This document shows, in pieces, positions 20,189 to 31,729 of a DNA stretch of 64,000 bases. Under the pieces are notes generated by a model. It was given only the letters and a program-made list of their open reading frames with translations, made no database searches and was not told the DNA's origin. The position numbers and the translations under genes are program-made. Location of the stretch: NCBI GenBank assembly GCA_016432725.1, contig JACJDG010000002.1, forward strand, positions 1-64,000. The letters run 5' to 3'. Numbering within the stretch: position 1 is the stretch's first letter; each line of letters begins with the position of its first letter. Source of the stretch: Streptomyces sp. DHE7-1. GTDB taxonomy: Bacteria > Actinomycetota > Actinomycetes > Streptomycetales > Streptomycetaceae.

Positions 20189-20835
20189 GTGGTTCTGGCC
20201 GGGGCGAGGCTGAGGAGGCCGGCGCCGTAGGCCTTGCCGCGTCCGATGCCCGTGAGGATGGCTTGGGTGAGGGCGTCGGGGTCGGTGATGGTGGCGGTGC
20301 CGTCGTAGCGGATCAGGCTGTGTCGCATGGGTGGGGCGTCGGCGCCGCGCGGCCTTGCTGGGGCGAGGTTGGTGGGGGTGAGGACGTGGAGTTGGAGACC
20401 GGCGTCGGCGGCGCGCTGTATCCACCACTGGTCGGCGTCCGGCCCGGACAGGGGGATGATCCGGCCGCGCTGGCCCTTGTGTTCGAGTGGCAGGCGTTCT
20501 CGTTTGACGGGGTTGAGGACGACCCGGTAGCTGACCGGCAGGTCTTTGCGTAGGGCGGTGAACATGGGGGTGAGGTCTTTGAGGTCGGCGTGGCCGTAGT
20601 CGGCGGGCAGCCGGGAAGGGTCGAGGGTGTTGCCTTGGATGAGGAGGGTGCTCGTGGTGGTGGTTTCGTCGACGCGGTAGAGCAGGCCGGCGGTGCGGCG
20701 GGGGGAGGTGCCGAGGTTGTCGGGGGCGAGCCGCATGACGGTGCGGTGCATCTGGGTGGCGTCGCGCAGGTCGCGTTGGACGGTGCGGCTGTAGGGGTTG
20801 AGACGGATGCGGGTGATCACCGCGGTAGGGCTCAT
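20185..20835 (-). CDS. cas6e: CRISPR RNA endoribonuclease Cas6e (Cse3/CasE)
   Basis: An intact 216-residue protein. It starts MSPTAVITRIRLNP, with His30 in DATQMHRTVMRL at the place of the catalytic His of Cse3. It ends with the glycine-rich loop GIGRGKAYGAGLLSLAP typical of RAMP proteins. Cas6e cuts the pre-crRNA at the base of each repeat hairpin and stays bound as part of Cascade. Its start overlaps the cas5e stop by 4 nt and its stop overlaps cas1, which places it firmly in the operon. Confidence 0.95.
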   Translation of the reverse strand: MSPTAVITRIRLNPYSRTVQRDLRDATQMHRTVMRLAPDNLGTSPRRTAGLLYRVDETTTTSTLLIQGNTLDPSRLPADYGHADLKDLTPMFTALRKDLPVSYRVVLNPVKRERLPLEHKGQRGRIIPLSGPDADQWWIQRAADAGLQLHVLTPTNLAPARPRGADAPPMRHSLIRYDGTATITDPDALTQAILTGIGRGKAYGAGLLSLAPARTT

Positions 20836-21599
20836 GCGGCGTTCTCCTCCAGGCAGTAGGCGATCAGCTGGTCCGTCAGCTGCCGGCTGGGGCAGGCCAG
20901 GGTGTGGGCGAGGTGGTGCTCGACGCGGTAGATGCGGCGGGTGCGGTGGCTGCGTCGGTGCTGGGCGAAGCTGACCGGGTAGTCGTTGGCGGTCAGGATG
21001 TCCACCTCGGTGTCCGGCACAGAGGCAGGGGCCTGCTCGTACAGGAAGGTGACCGGGACGGTCTCGGGTGCGGGGTGAGCGGGTTCGCGGCTGAGCGGCA
21101 CGCGGTGGCGCAGTTCGTCAACGGGGTCGGCGACGTGGGCGCGCAGCAGGAACGGCTCGTCGGGCACGCAGGAGCGGCGTCCGAGGTAGGGCGCCCAGTG
21201 CGGGTGCTGCAGGGCGTGGGCGATGCGCGCGGTGTCGTTTTCGGGGCCGGTGACGGCGATGGTGAACACGGCGTCGGCCAGGTAGTGGCGGCGGGTGATG
21301 ACGGCGGCGCCCTTGTTGCTGCCGCCGCTGGTGGCCGGGGTCTGTGGTTTGGGGAAGCCGCCGCCGGCGGTGTGGTAGTCGACCATCCGGATGCCGGGGC
21401 GGTCCACCCGCACGGTGAACTGGAGGTGGTCGTAGGCGTCGAGGCCGTCGTCGTCGCGGGCGCGGCCCTCGGCTGCGGCGAGGATGCCGGTCAGTGCGGA
21501 GCGGGTGGGGAAGGGCGCGCTGTCGCGGACGGGGGTGAACGCGGAGCGCTCACCGAAGGACTGCAGCGGGCCGGCCAGGCGGAGCAGCAGACCGCTCAC
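20832..21599 (-). CDS. cas5e: Cascade subunit Cas5e (CasD)
   Basis: An intact 255-residue protein from a GTG at 21599, starting MSGLLLRLAGPLQSFGERS, the Cas5 RAMP signature, followed by PTRSALTGILAAAEGRAR. A mid-region MVDYHTAGGG and a C-terminal SFAQHRRSHRTRRIYRVEH follow the CasD pattern. Cas5e caps the 5' handle of the crRNA in Cascade. It overlaps cas7e by 4 nt upstream and cas6e by 4 nt downstream. Confidence 0.95.
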   Translation of the reverse strand: MSGLLLRLAGPLQSFGERSAFTPVRDSAPFPTRSALTGILAAAEGRARDDDGLDAYDHLQFTVRVDRPGIRMVDYHTAGGGFPKPQTPATSGGSNKGAAVITRRHYLADAVFTIAVTGPENDTARIAHALQHPHWAPYLGRRSCVPDEPFLLRAHVADPVDELRHRVPLSREPAHPAPETVPVTFLYEQAPASVPDTEVDILTANDYPVSFAQHRRSHRTRRIYRVEHHLAHTLACPSRQLTDQLIAYCLEENAA

Positions 21600-22722
21600 T
21601 GCTGCGCTCCCGTCTGGGGCAGGGCTGCCTCCGCGGCTGCCTCGATCAGCTGGTCGAAGGAGTCGTGGGGGTTGCCGAGTCCGGTGAGCTGCTCGTCGGG
21701 CGCGATGGTGGCGTGGCCGTGGAAGGGGCGGTGGCGGGCGCCGGTGAGCCGGTTGATGTTCGCCGTGTAGGAGGCGAGGGCGTGCCGGGACGGCCTGGCG
21801 TATCCGCCGGTGGCGTCCGCGGTGATGGGTGTCTCGAACGCGGCAGCGAGGGACAGGGGGCGGTGCTCGCGCACGGCCAGGTAGGCCAGGTCGGGCAGGG
21901 TGTGGGGGCGGTGCTGTTCTTCTTCGCCTGGGGCAGCGACATCACGAAGTGCTCGGCGAACGAGGCCAGCACGGTGCGAGCCGCCTTCTGGTCGCCGTCG
22001 AGGTTTTTGACCAGGTCGGCGACGTTGACTGTGGCGTAGCGGTAGAAGACGCCGGAGCTGAACTCGGCGGTGTCCAGGTGGCCGCTGCCGGTCTCGGCTT
22101 CCCCCAGCCAGTCGTCGACGGCGGTGAAGTAGTCGCGCTGCGGCTCGCTGGCGTGGGTGGTGAAGGCGTGCGCGACCTGGGCGGCGCCGTCGACGTTGGC
22201 GTCGGGCAGCTCGGCCAGCATCCGGCCCAGCAGGCTGATCGAGGCGGTGCGCCGCTTGAGGATCTCCTCGATCCGGGCCGGTGGCAGCAGCTGCCCCGGG
22301 TTCTTCTTGCCCTGGGCCTTGTCCAGCTCGCTGCGGTGTTCCTCGCACACGGCGGCGAGTTCGTCGATGGCGGCCTCGGGCAGGAACAGCAGCACCGAGG
22401 TGTGGCCGGCCTTCTCCGTTCCGATGCCTTTCTTTCCGGCGCTCGCGGCGACCTGGGCTCCGGCGAACGCGGCGAGCTCTTCGTCCCACCCGGCCCGCTG
22501 GAGGGCCTGGCGGACCTTCACCGGGACCATGCGGGTGCGGGCGGCCCGCTCACCGAGGTCCCGTTCGACACCTTGGCGGATGACGCGCTTCCAGGACTGG
22601 CTGGAGACGCGGATGCGGGAGGCGCCGCCGTACAGGACCTGCTTGGGCGAGCCGAGGTCGTCGCGGTTGAGGTTGGCGGCCGGTACCGACTGCAGGCACG
22701 ACAGGTCGAGATACAGGGACAT
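21596..22722 (-). CDS. cas7e: Cascade backbone subunit Cas7e (CasC/Cse4), one frameshift
   Basis: The ATG at 22722 directly follows the cas11 stop. The product begins MSLYLDLSCLQSVPAANLNR and has the expected GGASRIRVSSQSWKRVIR region that grips the crRNA. About 375 codons are expected and found. Near 21910 the frame shifts by one base after QAKKNST, and the protein resumes as PHTLPDLAYLAVREHRPLSL through to PQTGAQQ at the stop. Six copies of Cas7e normally coat the spacer part of the crRNA. One missing C is the likely cause of the break. Confidence 0.92.
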
Positions 22723-23346
22723 CTAGTTCTCCTCGGTCAGGCGGGACGGGCCGGCAGCGGGGTTCTGCTCGGGGTCGGGGGTGGTGGTGCGGAAGTAGGC
22801 CTCGAGCCAGCGGGTGGCGATCCGGTCGCGGTCGCGGTTCCACCATGAGAGGTCTTCCAGCAGCACCGCCCAGTCCACGGCCACGCCCCCGGTGAGCAGG
22901 TGCCGGGTCAGTGCCGGCAGCCGGGGATGGATGGCCCCGCTGCTCTGCCGGGCCATCAGGTGCAGATCGCCCTCGGCGGAGTCCGGTTTGATGACGTGCT
23001 TGTTGACCGCCTGGGCCAGCGAGGCGCCGAGGTTGGCACGCTGGTACCACTGCCCGGCGGCGGTGTGGGTGTCGGCTTCGCGAGCGGCGCGCGGGCGCGC
23101 GGCGATCAGCGCGGCCACCGCGTAATGGGCGCGGCGGGCATCGGGGTGCATCGCCGCGGGCAGCCGCGGCACGAGGTAGCGGTGCAGGTAGTTGCAGCGC
23201 TCGACCGGCAGGCCGAGCCCGGTGCGCAGGTCCGACTGTGTCTTTTTGACCTTGCACAGGTTGAGGACGTAGGTGACGAAGGCGTCCGAGGCCCGCTCGG
23301 AGCCGTTCTTCGGCGGCGCGCCGTCCGCCGGTACCTGATCAGACAT
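22723..23346 (-). CDS. cas11: Cascade small subunit Cas11 (Cse2/CasB)
   Basis: An intact, helical 207-residue protein (MSDQVPADGAPPKNGSERAS onward). The middle contains ARRAHYAVAALIAARPRAA and the C-terminal half LARQ-type segments such as HLMARQSSGAIHPRLPALT and DWAVLLEDLSWWNRDRDRIA. These match the Cse2 arrangement, in which two copies line the belly of Cascade and stabilise the R-loop. The stop is 54 nt downstream of cas8e and abuts the cas7e start. Confidence 0.93.
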   Translation of the reverse strand: MSDQVPADGAPPKNGSERASDAFVTYVLNLCKVKKTQSDLRTGLGLPVERCNYLHRYLVPRLPAAMHPDARRAHYAVAALIAARPRAAREADTHTAAGQWYQRANLGASLAQAVNKHVIKPDSAEGDLHLMARQSSGAIHPRLPALTRHLLTGGVAVDWAVLLEDLSWWNRDRDRIATRWLEAYFRTTTPDPEQNPAAGPSRLTEEN

Positions 23347-23400
23347 AGGCGTATCCCTGGAGAAAGGGGCGGTTGATGAGAAGGGGAGACGGGCGGCGGG

Positions 23401-24978
23401 TCAGGCGGTGGTGGGTGCCTGCAGCAGGCCTCGGAGGATGGCCCGGGCCGGCTGCGGGCGCGGGCCACGCGGATGTCCGCCCGGTTCACGGTGCCGATCG
23501 CAGCGTCGAGTGCGGCAAGGGCAGCGGTCACGAACGGCGACTGCGGCCACAGGCCCGTGTCGCCCGCCTGGACCAGCCGCCAGAATTCCCGCTCGGCCGC
23601 CGGCCAGTACCGGGCGGTGGCCGCGGCAGCCCACGGTCCCGGCTTGCGCTGGTCGATCTTTACCTTGCCGGAGGCGTCAGCGTTCACATCGGTGGCGAGT
23701 TTCCAGGCGACCTTCGCCGCGTACTCAAGGCGGTCACCGGCGTCTTCCGCGGCCCGGTGGCAGCGCTCCACGTGCCCGGCCATCTCGGGGTCCGCTTCCT
23801 GCTGCCATTGCAGGACCGGCGGGGTGGTCGCCTGGAACCAGCCGCTGTCCTTTTGCTGCCCGTCCTGGTCGAAGCCGTAGGCCCGCACCCGCAGCCGGCC
23901 CCGCAAACCGTCCGGGAGAGCGTCGAGAGCACGTGGACGCGAGGCGTCCTGAGCGCTGTCCATCAGCAGCAGCGCATCCACATCCCGCCACAGCGCGCGT
24001 GAGGCGTCCGCCTCCCGCGCCTGCAGGCCGCCGTCCCGGCGCCGGTCCACCACGACGAACGGATCCCGCGCCTCATGGGGGGCCTCGTGCGTGGACCACG
24101 TCAGGTAGGCGTCGGTCGCTTCACGGCGGTCCGCAGAGGGCACCAGCAAAGCGGCGTGGCGGAACCGGCCCGTCAGCACCCGGCACGGCCACGACAGTGA
24201 AGGGACCGGGCCCAGCGGATCGGGCAGCTCCTCCTCCCAGGGGCAGGCGTCCGCCGCATCGGGCTCATGGTCACCCGGGCGCGGCACGGCCAGCACCAGC
24301 GTGGTGAACAGATCCGGCGCCCAGGGAAAGTAGGAGATCGACTTGCGCAGCGGACCCGCGTCCCCGCTGCCCGCCCGCATCTGGGTGATCCGGCGCGGCG
24401 TGCACTGCCCGAGGGGCCGAAGTACAACTGCGCGAGCAGATGCCAGAGGGCTTCCGCCGCCTCGACGGGCACGGGGTCGGCGTCGGTGAAGTGCCCGAAC
24501 AGCACCGCGCCGTTCACCCCGGTCGGCCGTCCCATCACCAGCTTGTTCACACCCGACGGGTTCGGCCGTCCCTGCCCGTCGACACACTCCTTGGCCAGCC
24601 GGGGATCCTGCAGAAACGGCCGCTCGGCGTCGAACAGGTCGAACCGGCCTGCTGGGACCTGCTCGTCGAAGTAGGCGTCGACCGCGTCCGGATCGAAGCG
24701 GCCTGCACCCAAAACGGCCCGCCTCAGGGCGTACCACTGGGCGATCTCCTCCGCGGTGTCCTCGTCGTCCAGACGCACCCCCGCGTGGTGCGCGATCCGC
24801 GTCGTCATCGCCGCGAGAATCCGCATCAGCCCCGACGCCGCCGGCGCGACCGGCAACTCAAGATCCTCGATCTTATGCGCCCGCCGGAATAACTCCCGGA
24901 AACCGACCCGGACCGACTCCCCGAAACCAGCCGGACCGGCACCCACGGCTCATCCCGCAGGTCAAAGCCCCCACCCAT
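23401..24978 (-). CDS. cas8e: Cascade large subunit Cas8e (Cse1/CasA), frameshifted
   Basis: The ATG at 24978 follows CGAGGGGGCC and gives MGGGFDLRDEPWVPVRLV, the classic CasA N-terminus. The span of about 525 codons fits the family. The middle parts include SGVNKLVMGRPTGVNGAVLF (the CasA loop region), FPWAPDLFTTLVLAVPRPGD and a C-terminal four-helix part (ADPEMAGHVERCHRAAED). Frames change near 24900, 24420 and 23460. The last one restores ARAILRGLLQAPTTA at the stop at 23401. Cas8e recognises the PAM and recruits Cas3. Each break is a small indel in G/C-rich sequence. Confidence 0.9.
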
Positions 24979-25130
24979 CAGGCCCCCTCGCCATGAAATC
25001 GCCATGCAGGCATGGCAGTTCCCCCTCAACCGGCACGTGTCCGGTCAGGGTGTGACATTCAAGCAGGCAGCACTGACAATGGGGCCGCAAGCCGGGAAAT
25101 CCGCCGCTTGAGCTGCAGGTCTGGCGGCTG
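24979..25130. other. gap between cas3 and cas8e
   Basis: This 152-nt gap is the largest inside the cas operon. It holds no gene. It may carry a separate promoter for the Cascade genes, but no clear -10/-35 pair was identified. Confidence 0.35.
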
Positions 25131-27948
25131 TCACTGCCTAACGAGGCCCAGTTCGGCATCCAGGCGCAGAGTCTTCTTGCCCACCTGTACGGCCTGTGCC
25201 CGCCCGTCCGCCATGGGCTGGCACAGGATGCGGATCTCGCCGAGCATGGGGTGCTCCGCCCAGGAGGCGGGCGGCCGGTGGGCGTCGGCTTCGGCGCCGG
25301 TGAACCAGTCGGCGCGGACCGGGATCGTGCGCCGCATCACGCGCCGTACATCGGATGCCATCGGCTCGGCGTCCTCCGCGGGAAGGTCTTCCTGGCCGGC
25401 CGCGTCCAGCGTCACGCGTCCGTCCGGCTGCTGGTGAACGCACAGCAGGCGTACCGAGTCGGCGCCCAGGCGGGTGGCGGCCTCCCACTCGTCCTCGGCG
25501 CCTTCCAGGTGGTGCATCTCGTGCAGTTCCCACAGGCTGCGTGCCCGCGGCACGACCACGACGTCCGCCATGCCGCGCGCCGCCATCTCCCCACCGCGGT
25601 ACGCGCTCCAGGCGGCCGACTTCGCCGGATCGTCCCAGTCGAAGCGGTCGGCCCGATCTCCGTGCACCCGCTCCACCAGCTGCTGCACGCCGCCGGGAAT
25701 GGCGATCTTCTCCCCGTCCAGTTCGGCCATCACCTTAGAGGTCTCGATCAGCAGGTGCTCGGCGTAGACCTCGCCCACTGCACGGGCACCTTCCCTGCGC
25801 CGGCCAGCGGGTCGAGCACGACCAGCCGCGGGGCATCGGCCCAGCAGGGCCGGCCACGGCCGCCGGGGTAACCGTGCCGGGTCCACCAGTTCTCGTGCCG
25901 CCAGCACCGGCCCGCCCGCTGCAGCAACAGCGCCAGCGGCGCCAGATCGCTGATGACGAGGTCCGCGTCCAGGTCCAGGGACTGCTCCACCACCTGTGTC
26001 GCCACGACGATCCGCCGGGCAGGGCGCGGCCCGCCGCGGCCCATCCCGGCGGTCACCAGCGCGGTGCGCTCCTCGCGCACGTCCCCCGGGAAACGGGCGT
26101 GCACCAGCAGCAGCTCCTCACCGTCCAGCGACGGGTAGCGCTCCTGCAGCCGGAGATAGGTCTGCTGGGCTTCGCCGACCGTATTGCACACCACCAGAGC
26201 GCAGCCGCCCTCGCCCACAGCGACCGGCTCCAGCAGCCGCTCGATCACCGCCAGCCGGCCCCGCTCCCCGCCGTCGCATGGTGGGCCACCGGCTTGATAC
26301 GGACCTGCAGGTCCATGCTCCGCACAGCTGCCTGCTCCCGCTGGCGCTCCTGGGACATCGGTGTGCAGGCGCCGGTGTCGGCGTCCACGTACAGCCAGCC
26401 CGGATACGGCGCCTGGAACTGCCGCTTCCTCAGCTCGGAGGGCTTCAGCCCTGCGCCCCGCAGGTACTCCTTGATCAGGCGGTCGCTGACCGACACCGGA
26501 AGCGTCGCCGACAACAGCACCACCGGCACCCCGAACGTCCCCAGCCAGTTCAGCAGCCGCCCCAGCAGCACCTGCATGTACGGGTCGTACGCGTGCGCCT
26601 CATCGACGATGAACGCCTTGCCCGACAATCCGAGCAGTCGCAGCGCGTTGTGCCGCACCGGCAGCACCGACATCAGCGCCTGGTCCACCGTGCCGACCGC
26701 GAACTGCGCCAGCAGCGCCCGCTTCATCCCCGCAGCCAGCGCCGCGGCCGCAGATCGGCCTCCGCCCGCGCCGCACCCGGCCCTCGTCCCCATCACAGAC
26801 CAGAATTCCGTCCCCGCCGTCGAGTTCGTCGTTCGCGTAGGCGGTGTTCAGCCAGGCCATGCTGTGCAGCAAGGTCAGGCCGGCCCCGTCCGCTGCCTGC
26901 CGCCGCAGACAGGCGGCCACCCGGCCATACATCTGATCGCTGGTGGCCATGGTCGGCAGCACGAAGTCGTACCCCCGCGTATGGAAGACCTGCGACAGCG
27001 CCCGCACCGCCTCCAGCGCGGTCTCGCTCTTGCCGTCCCCGGGGCAGCGGTGACCAGCATGATCCCGCCCTTGCGGCCGCCCTTCGCCGCAGCCGGGAGC
27101 TCGTCCATCACCGACCGCTGCAACGGGTTGGGATCACCATCGATCCCATAGGACTGCGAGAAGCCCGGATAAGCCAGCTCGACCGGCTCCAGCCCCGCCT
27201 CCCGCAGCACAGCGGGCGCATCGGCCTGCGAGCGGCGGAAGTGATTCTCCAGCGAGCCCTCCAACGCCCGCTGCCGGCCCCGGACGTAGTCGGCCTGGCT
27301 CACGAGCCAGTCCGCCAGGATCACCACCCCCGTCACCAGCACAGCCGCCCCCGCACCGAACGCCTCCGGAACCTTCGGCTCCCCCAGCAGGCGATGCACC
27401 GCCTGCCCGTGCAGCCCCCGCTGCACAGCCCACGTCCGACCCCCCAGCCGCTCCTGCACCGCCCACAGCACAGTGCGGCGGTAGTCATTGCGGTGGAAAC
27501 GGCCGTGATGCCCGCCGATGATCTCCGCGATACGCCGCACCGCGGACCCCTCACCCGCGTCCTCGAACCCGAGAGCCTCAAGCACAGCGGACGCGGCCTG
27601 CATACCCGCGACATCATGACCGACCCGCTCAACGCCGATCTTCCCCACGTCCGCCAGGAACGCCTCACTCAAATGCGCCTTGCCGTGCCGGGAACAGAAC
27701 TGAAAACCCGAGATCTTCCCGATGTCATGCAGCCCGGCACATAACGCGACCACACCACGGGCCTGCTCAAGCGAACACCCCAAACCAGCCGCGATCGCGC
27801 GCCGCTGATTCGCCGACAGATACACATCCCACACATGCAGCGCCATCGCCGCCGCATCCAACAAATGCCGCACCAACGGATACGGCGGACCACCCTGGTC
27901 CAACCCCCGCGACTTCCCCCACGCCGACTCATCCAACACCAGCCACAC
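25131..27948 (-). CDS. cas3: CRISPR-associated helicase/nuclease Cas3 (type I-E), frameshifted
   Basis: The GTG at 27948 follows GGGAGGG. Residues 1-270 form the HD nuclease: LVRHLLDAAAMALHVWD with early His residues and H74-D75 in GLHDIGK. The helicase part has a Walker A of the form PGDGKS near residue 304, DEAHAYDP (motif II) near 447, LLSATLP (motif III), VVATQVVEQSLDLDAD (motif V) and LLQRAGRCWRH (motif VI). The end is GKKTLRLDAELGLVRQ. About 939 codons is normal for Cas3. Frames change near 27045 (a G run inside Walker A), 26800, 26260 and 25790. Cas3 unwinds and shreds the target after Cascade binding. Confidence 0.9.
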
Positions 27949-28139
27949 CCCTCCCCAGCCGAGCGGAACACCCCACCTACACCCACGATCCAAACACCCA
28001 CCCCCGACAACACGGCCTTCCCGCCTCAGCCGCGCCCGTATCTGGTCCGGAAGCACCTGGCTACGAGCCGCGCCCACCCCGACGCCGCACCAGAAACGAA
28101 CCACCGCCGCGTACAAGGCCCTACCCTCGTCACATGACC

Positions 28140-28195
28140 GCATCCACCAAAGCAAACGAAACGCAAAGCCCCCACTGAACCGCAGGTCAGAAAGT
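28140..28195 (+). promoter_or_regulatory. leader of array 2
   Basis: An A-rich stretch (AAAGCAAACGAAACGCAAAG) just before the first repeat, between the divergent cas3 gene and array 2. Its last 33 nt (28163-28195) match the array 1 leader end at 26 of 33 positions. Confidence 0.7.
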
Positions 28196-31100
28196 GTCCT
28201 CCCCGCCGACGCGGGGGTGTTCCCGCCAGCCAATGCACCCGCACGGACTCGCCGGTGTCCTCCCCGCCGACGCGGGGGTGTTCCGGTCGAGTCCCTCTTC
28301 GTCACGTCCGTCGCCAGGTCCTCCCCGCCGACGCGGGGGTGTTCCCTCGCGGATGAATTCGTCGGTGAGGCCGGAGCCGTCCTCCCCGCCGACGCGGGGT
28401 GTTCCGAACGGCACCTGCCGCCACGCCGAACACGACGTGTCCTCCCCGCCGACGCGGGGGTGTTCCGATCGTCTATCTCGTGCTCGGCATCGTCGTTGCG
28501 TCCTCCCCGCCGACGCGGGGGTGTTCCGGCCCGCTGTCAGACCCGGATGCCACACTGAACGTCCTCCCCGCCGACGCGGGGGTGTTCCGGCGGTCGCCGC
28601 GCGCCGTGGCGGCCGGGCCGAGTCCTCCCCGCCGACGCGGGGTGTTCCGTCAGCAGGGGTCTCCTCGGAGCGCACGGTGCGGTCCTCCCCGCCGACGCGG
28701 GGTGTTCCGTCGGCGAGCGCGGCCCGGACCTCGCGGCAGGCGTCCTCCCCGCCGACGCGGGGGTGTTCCGCCGGTGTTCTCTTCGTTCTGGCGGGCGCGG
28801 GAGTCCTCCCCGCCGACGCGGGGGTGTTCCGCTGAACGCGACCGATGACATCGACACCCAGGTGTCCTCCCCGCCGACGCGGGGGTGTTCCGTTGTGGAC
28901 GCCGAACCGGCCGTTGCCGCCGGAGTCCTCCCCGCCGACGCGGGGGTGTTCCGGGTCACCGGACGCCGTTCGAGATTGCCCGGTCGTCCTCCCCGCCGAC
29001 GCGGGGGTGTTCCGCTGAATTGCTTGATCCTGCGGCCCTTGAGCAGGTCCTCCCCGCCGACGCGGGGGTGTTCCCCGCGCAGTAGGCCAGCCACAGGAAA
29101 GCCAGACGTCCTCCCCGCCGACGCGGGGGTGTTCCGGTGGCGTACGCGTACTACAGCCAGCCGAAGGAGTCCTCCCCGCCGACGCGGGGGTGTTCCGGTC
29201 GTCCCACGCCGCACGCACGAGCGCGGAGAGTCCTCCCCGCCGACGCGGGGGTGTTCCGATCGCGCCGGACAGGTCCACCTGGTCCTCAGCGTCCTCCCCG
29301 CCGACGCGGGGGTGTTCCGCCAGTCACGGTGCCAGCGGAACACTGCGCCAAGTCCTCCCCGCCGACGCGGGGGTGTTCCGGCCGTGGCCGCCGAGCGCCG
29401 CCGCGCAAAGCGGTCCTCCCCGCCAACGCGGGGGTGTTCCGGGCACGGGATCGACTCGCAGATCGCCGGTCAGGTCCTCCCCGCCGACGCGGGGTGTTCC
29501 GGCACCGAAGGCGTTCAGCCTCAAGGCCTACGAGTCCTCCCCGCCGACGCGGGGGTGTTCCGTCGGCGTGCGCGGCCTCGCGGCTCACCTCGGGGTCCTC
29601 CCGCCGACGCGGGGGTGTTCCGGCAGTGCACCCCGTGGAGCGCGTTCCTTGGTCGTCCTCCCCGCCGACGCGGGGGTGTTCCGGAACTACCCGGCCTGGC
29701 CCTGGCGGCGGACTAGTCCTCCCCGCCGACGCGGGGGTGTTCCGGGGAACGGCGGAGGCCCGCTCGGTGGGGTGCCGTCCTCCCCGCCGACGCGGGGGTG
29801 TTCCAAGCCCGCCGAGGGCCAGGCCGCCGAGGCCGCCGAGTCCTCCCCGCCGACGCGGGGGTGTTCCGCGGCTGGATTCGCCGTCCATGCCCGCGACCAG
29901 GTCCTCCCGCCGACGCGGGGGTGTTCCGATGCAGCCCACCGCGGAGCGGTACGGCGTCGCGTCCTCCCCGCCGACGCGGGGGTGTTCCGGCGCGCGCGCT
30001 GCTCGGTGACCAGTGGACGAGTCCTCCCCGCCGACGCGGGGGTGTTCCCCAGGGCGCGGAGACACCCCCACCGGGCGGCCGTCCTCCCCGCCGACGCGGG
30101 GTGTTCCGACGGCCTCGGGCGACGGTGCCTGTGCGCCGATGTCCTCCCGCCGACGCGGGGGTGTTCCCGAGCCGGCCATGCCGCCGGTCGGCCGGTCCAC
30201 GTCCTCCCCGCCGACGCGGGGGTGTTCCGGCAACAGCCTCCACAAAAGGGCTAGTTCCACCGTCCTCCACGTCGACGCGGGGGTGTTCCGGACCACGGCG
30301 CCATCCGCCTCATCCCCGACCTGTCCTCCCCGCCGACGCGGGGGTGTTCCGTCCGCGACGTCGTCGGACATCAGCTCGGTCGTGTCCTCCCCGCCGACGC
30401 GGGGGTGTTCCGCCGAGCGACACGATGAGGCCGAGGATGGCCGAGTCCTCCCCGCCGACGCGGGGGTGTTCCAGTCGAGGACGGGCCCGGAGACCCGGGA
30501 TCCCCGTCCTCCCCGCCGACGCGGGGGTGTTCCGCGCCAGGCCGTCAACGCGGCCCCGGACGAGGCCCCCTCCCCACCGACGCGGGGGTATTCCGAGTAC
30601 GAGACCAGCCGGGTCATCCAGAGCATCGTCCTCCCCACCGACGTGGGGGTGCTTCGGCTCCGAGGTAGCGGAGGTATCTGGCATCGACGTCCTCCCCACT
30701 GACGTGGGGGTCTTCCGGCCGTCAACGACAACGAGGCCGCAGCCCGCGTGTCCTCCCCGCCGACGCGGGGTGTTCCGTAGAAGAGAGGGGCCCAACGCAT
30801 GCCGATGATCGTCCTTCCCGCCGACGCAGGGGCGCTGCCGGCCCTGCGGGAGTGGATCGACAACCATCTCGAGTCCTCCCCACCGACGTGAGGGGTGTTC
30901 CGGCCCCGCATATGGGTCCGGGTGTCCTCCCCGCCGACGCGGGGTGTTCCGTTCTTGACCCGGTTGGTGATCGGCCCGTCGTGGTCCTCCCCGCCGACGC
31001 GGGGGTGTTCTGCGCCGGAACAGACGGTCGATCCGCGACTGCTCGTCCTCCCCGCCGACGCGGGGGTGTTCCGCCACGCCCAGAGATGAGGAGCACGACA

Positions 31101-31626
31101 TCATGGTTCTCCCGCCGACGCGGGGGTGTTCCGGGACCCACTGGTCAGAGATCGATGCGGGCGCCGTCCTCCCCGCCGACGCGGGGGTGTTCCTCGAACG
31201 GCGTCCGGTGACCCTTGCGGCCCTGCGTCCTCCCCGCCGACGCGGGGGTGTTCCGGTCTTCACGGGGGAACTCCTGGGAGGGTCGGTGTCCTCCCGCCGA
31301 CGCGGGGGTGTTCCGAACACGCCCAGGAACAGCACGCTGGTGCCGAGCACGCCGGGTCCTCCCCGCCGACGCGGGGGTGTTCCGAACGCCAAGGACCGGA
31401 TCGCTGACGCCAACCGGTCCTCCCCGCCGACGCGGGGGTGTTCCGCTCGACGAGACGTTCGGCGATCCCCGGTCGGGTCCTCCCCGCCGACGCGGGGGTG
31501 TTACGCCGCAGTTCAACGCGGCGATCCCTGCTCGGGTCCTCCCCCGCCGACGCGGGGGTGTTCCGGCCGCCTGCTCGTCCCGCCGTCCGCTCTCCGTGTC
31601 CTCCCCGCCAAGGCGGGGATGGTCGT
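28196..31626 (+). CRISPR. CRISPR array 2, type I-E, about 57 repeats
   Basis: The 28-nt repeat starts GTCCTCCCC and ends GGTGTTCC, mostly at a 61-nt period, from 28196 to 31598. The leader end is at 28196, because repeats are uniform there and become degenerate after about 30560 (for example 30567, 30628, 30689, 30811, 30873 and the last at 31598). The third repeat base is C, whereas array 1 has G there. One-base losses in C or G runs occur in more than ten repeats (e.g. 28379, 28622, 29595, 29901, 31288). Odd spacers: a shortened one of about 22 nt before 30924 and a 40-nt one before 31356. Confidence 0.97.
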
Positions 31627-31729
31627 ACGCGATGGCGAGGACGCGGTGCTGGACTTCATACTGCCCGGGCTGGTTATTCATGCAGGGCTGCTGGCATGAT
31701 CCGGTGCCCTGTCGACGCATCCTCTATGT

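Noticed and set aside
21829..22848. 339-codon plus-strand frame opposite cas7e
   Set aside because: Antisense shadow of cas7e and cas11, with no independent motif.
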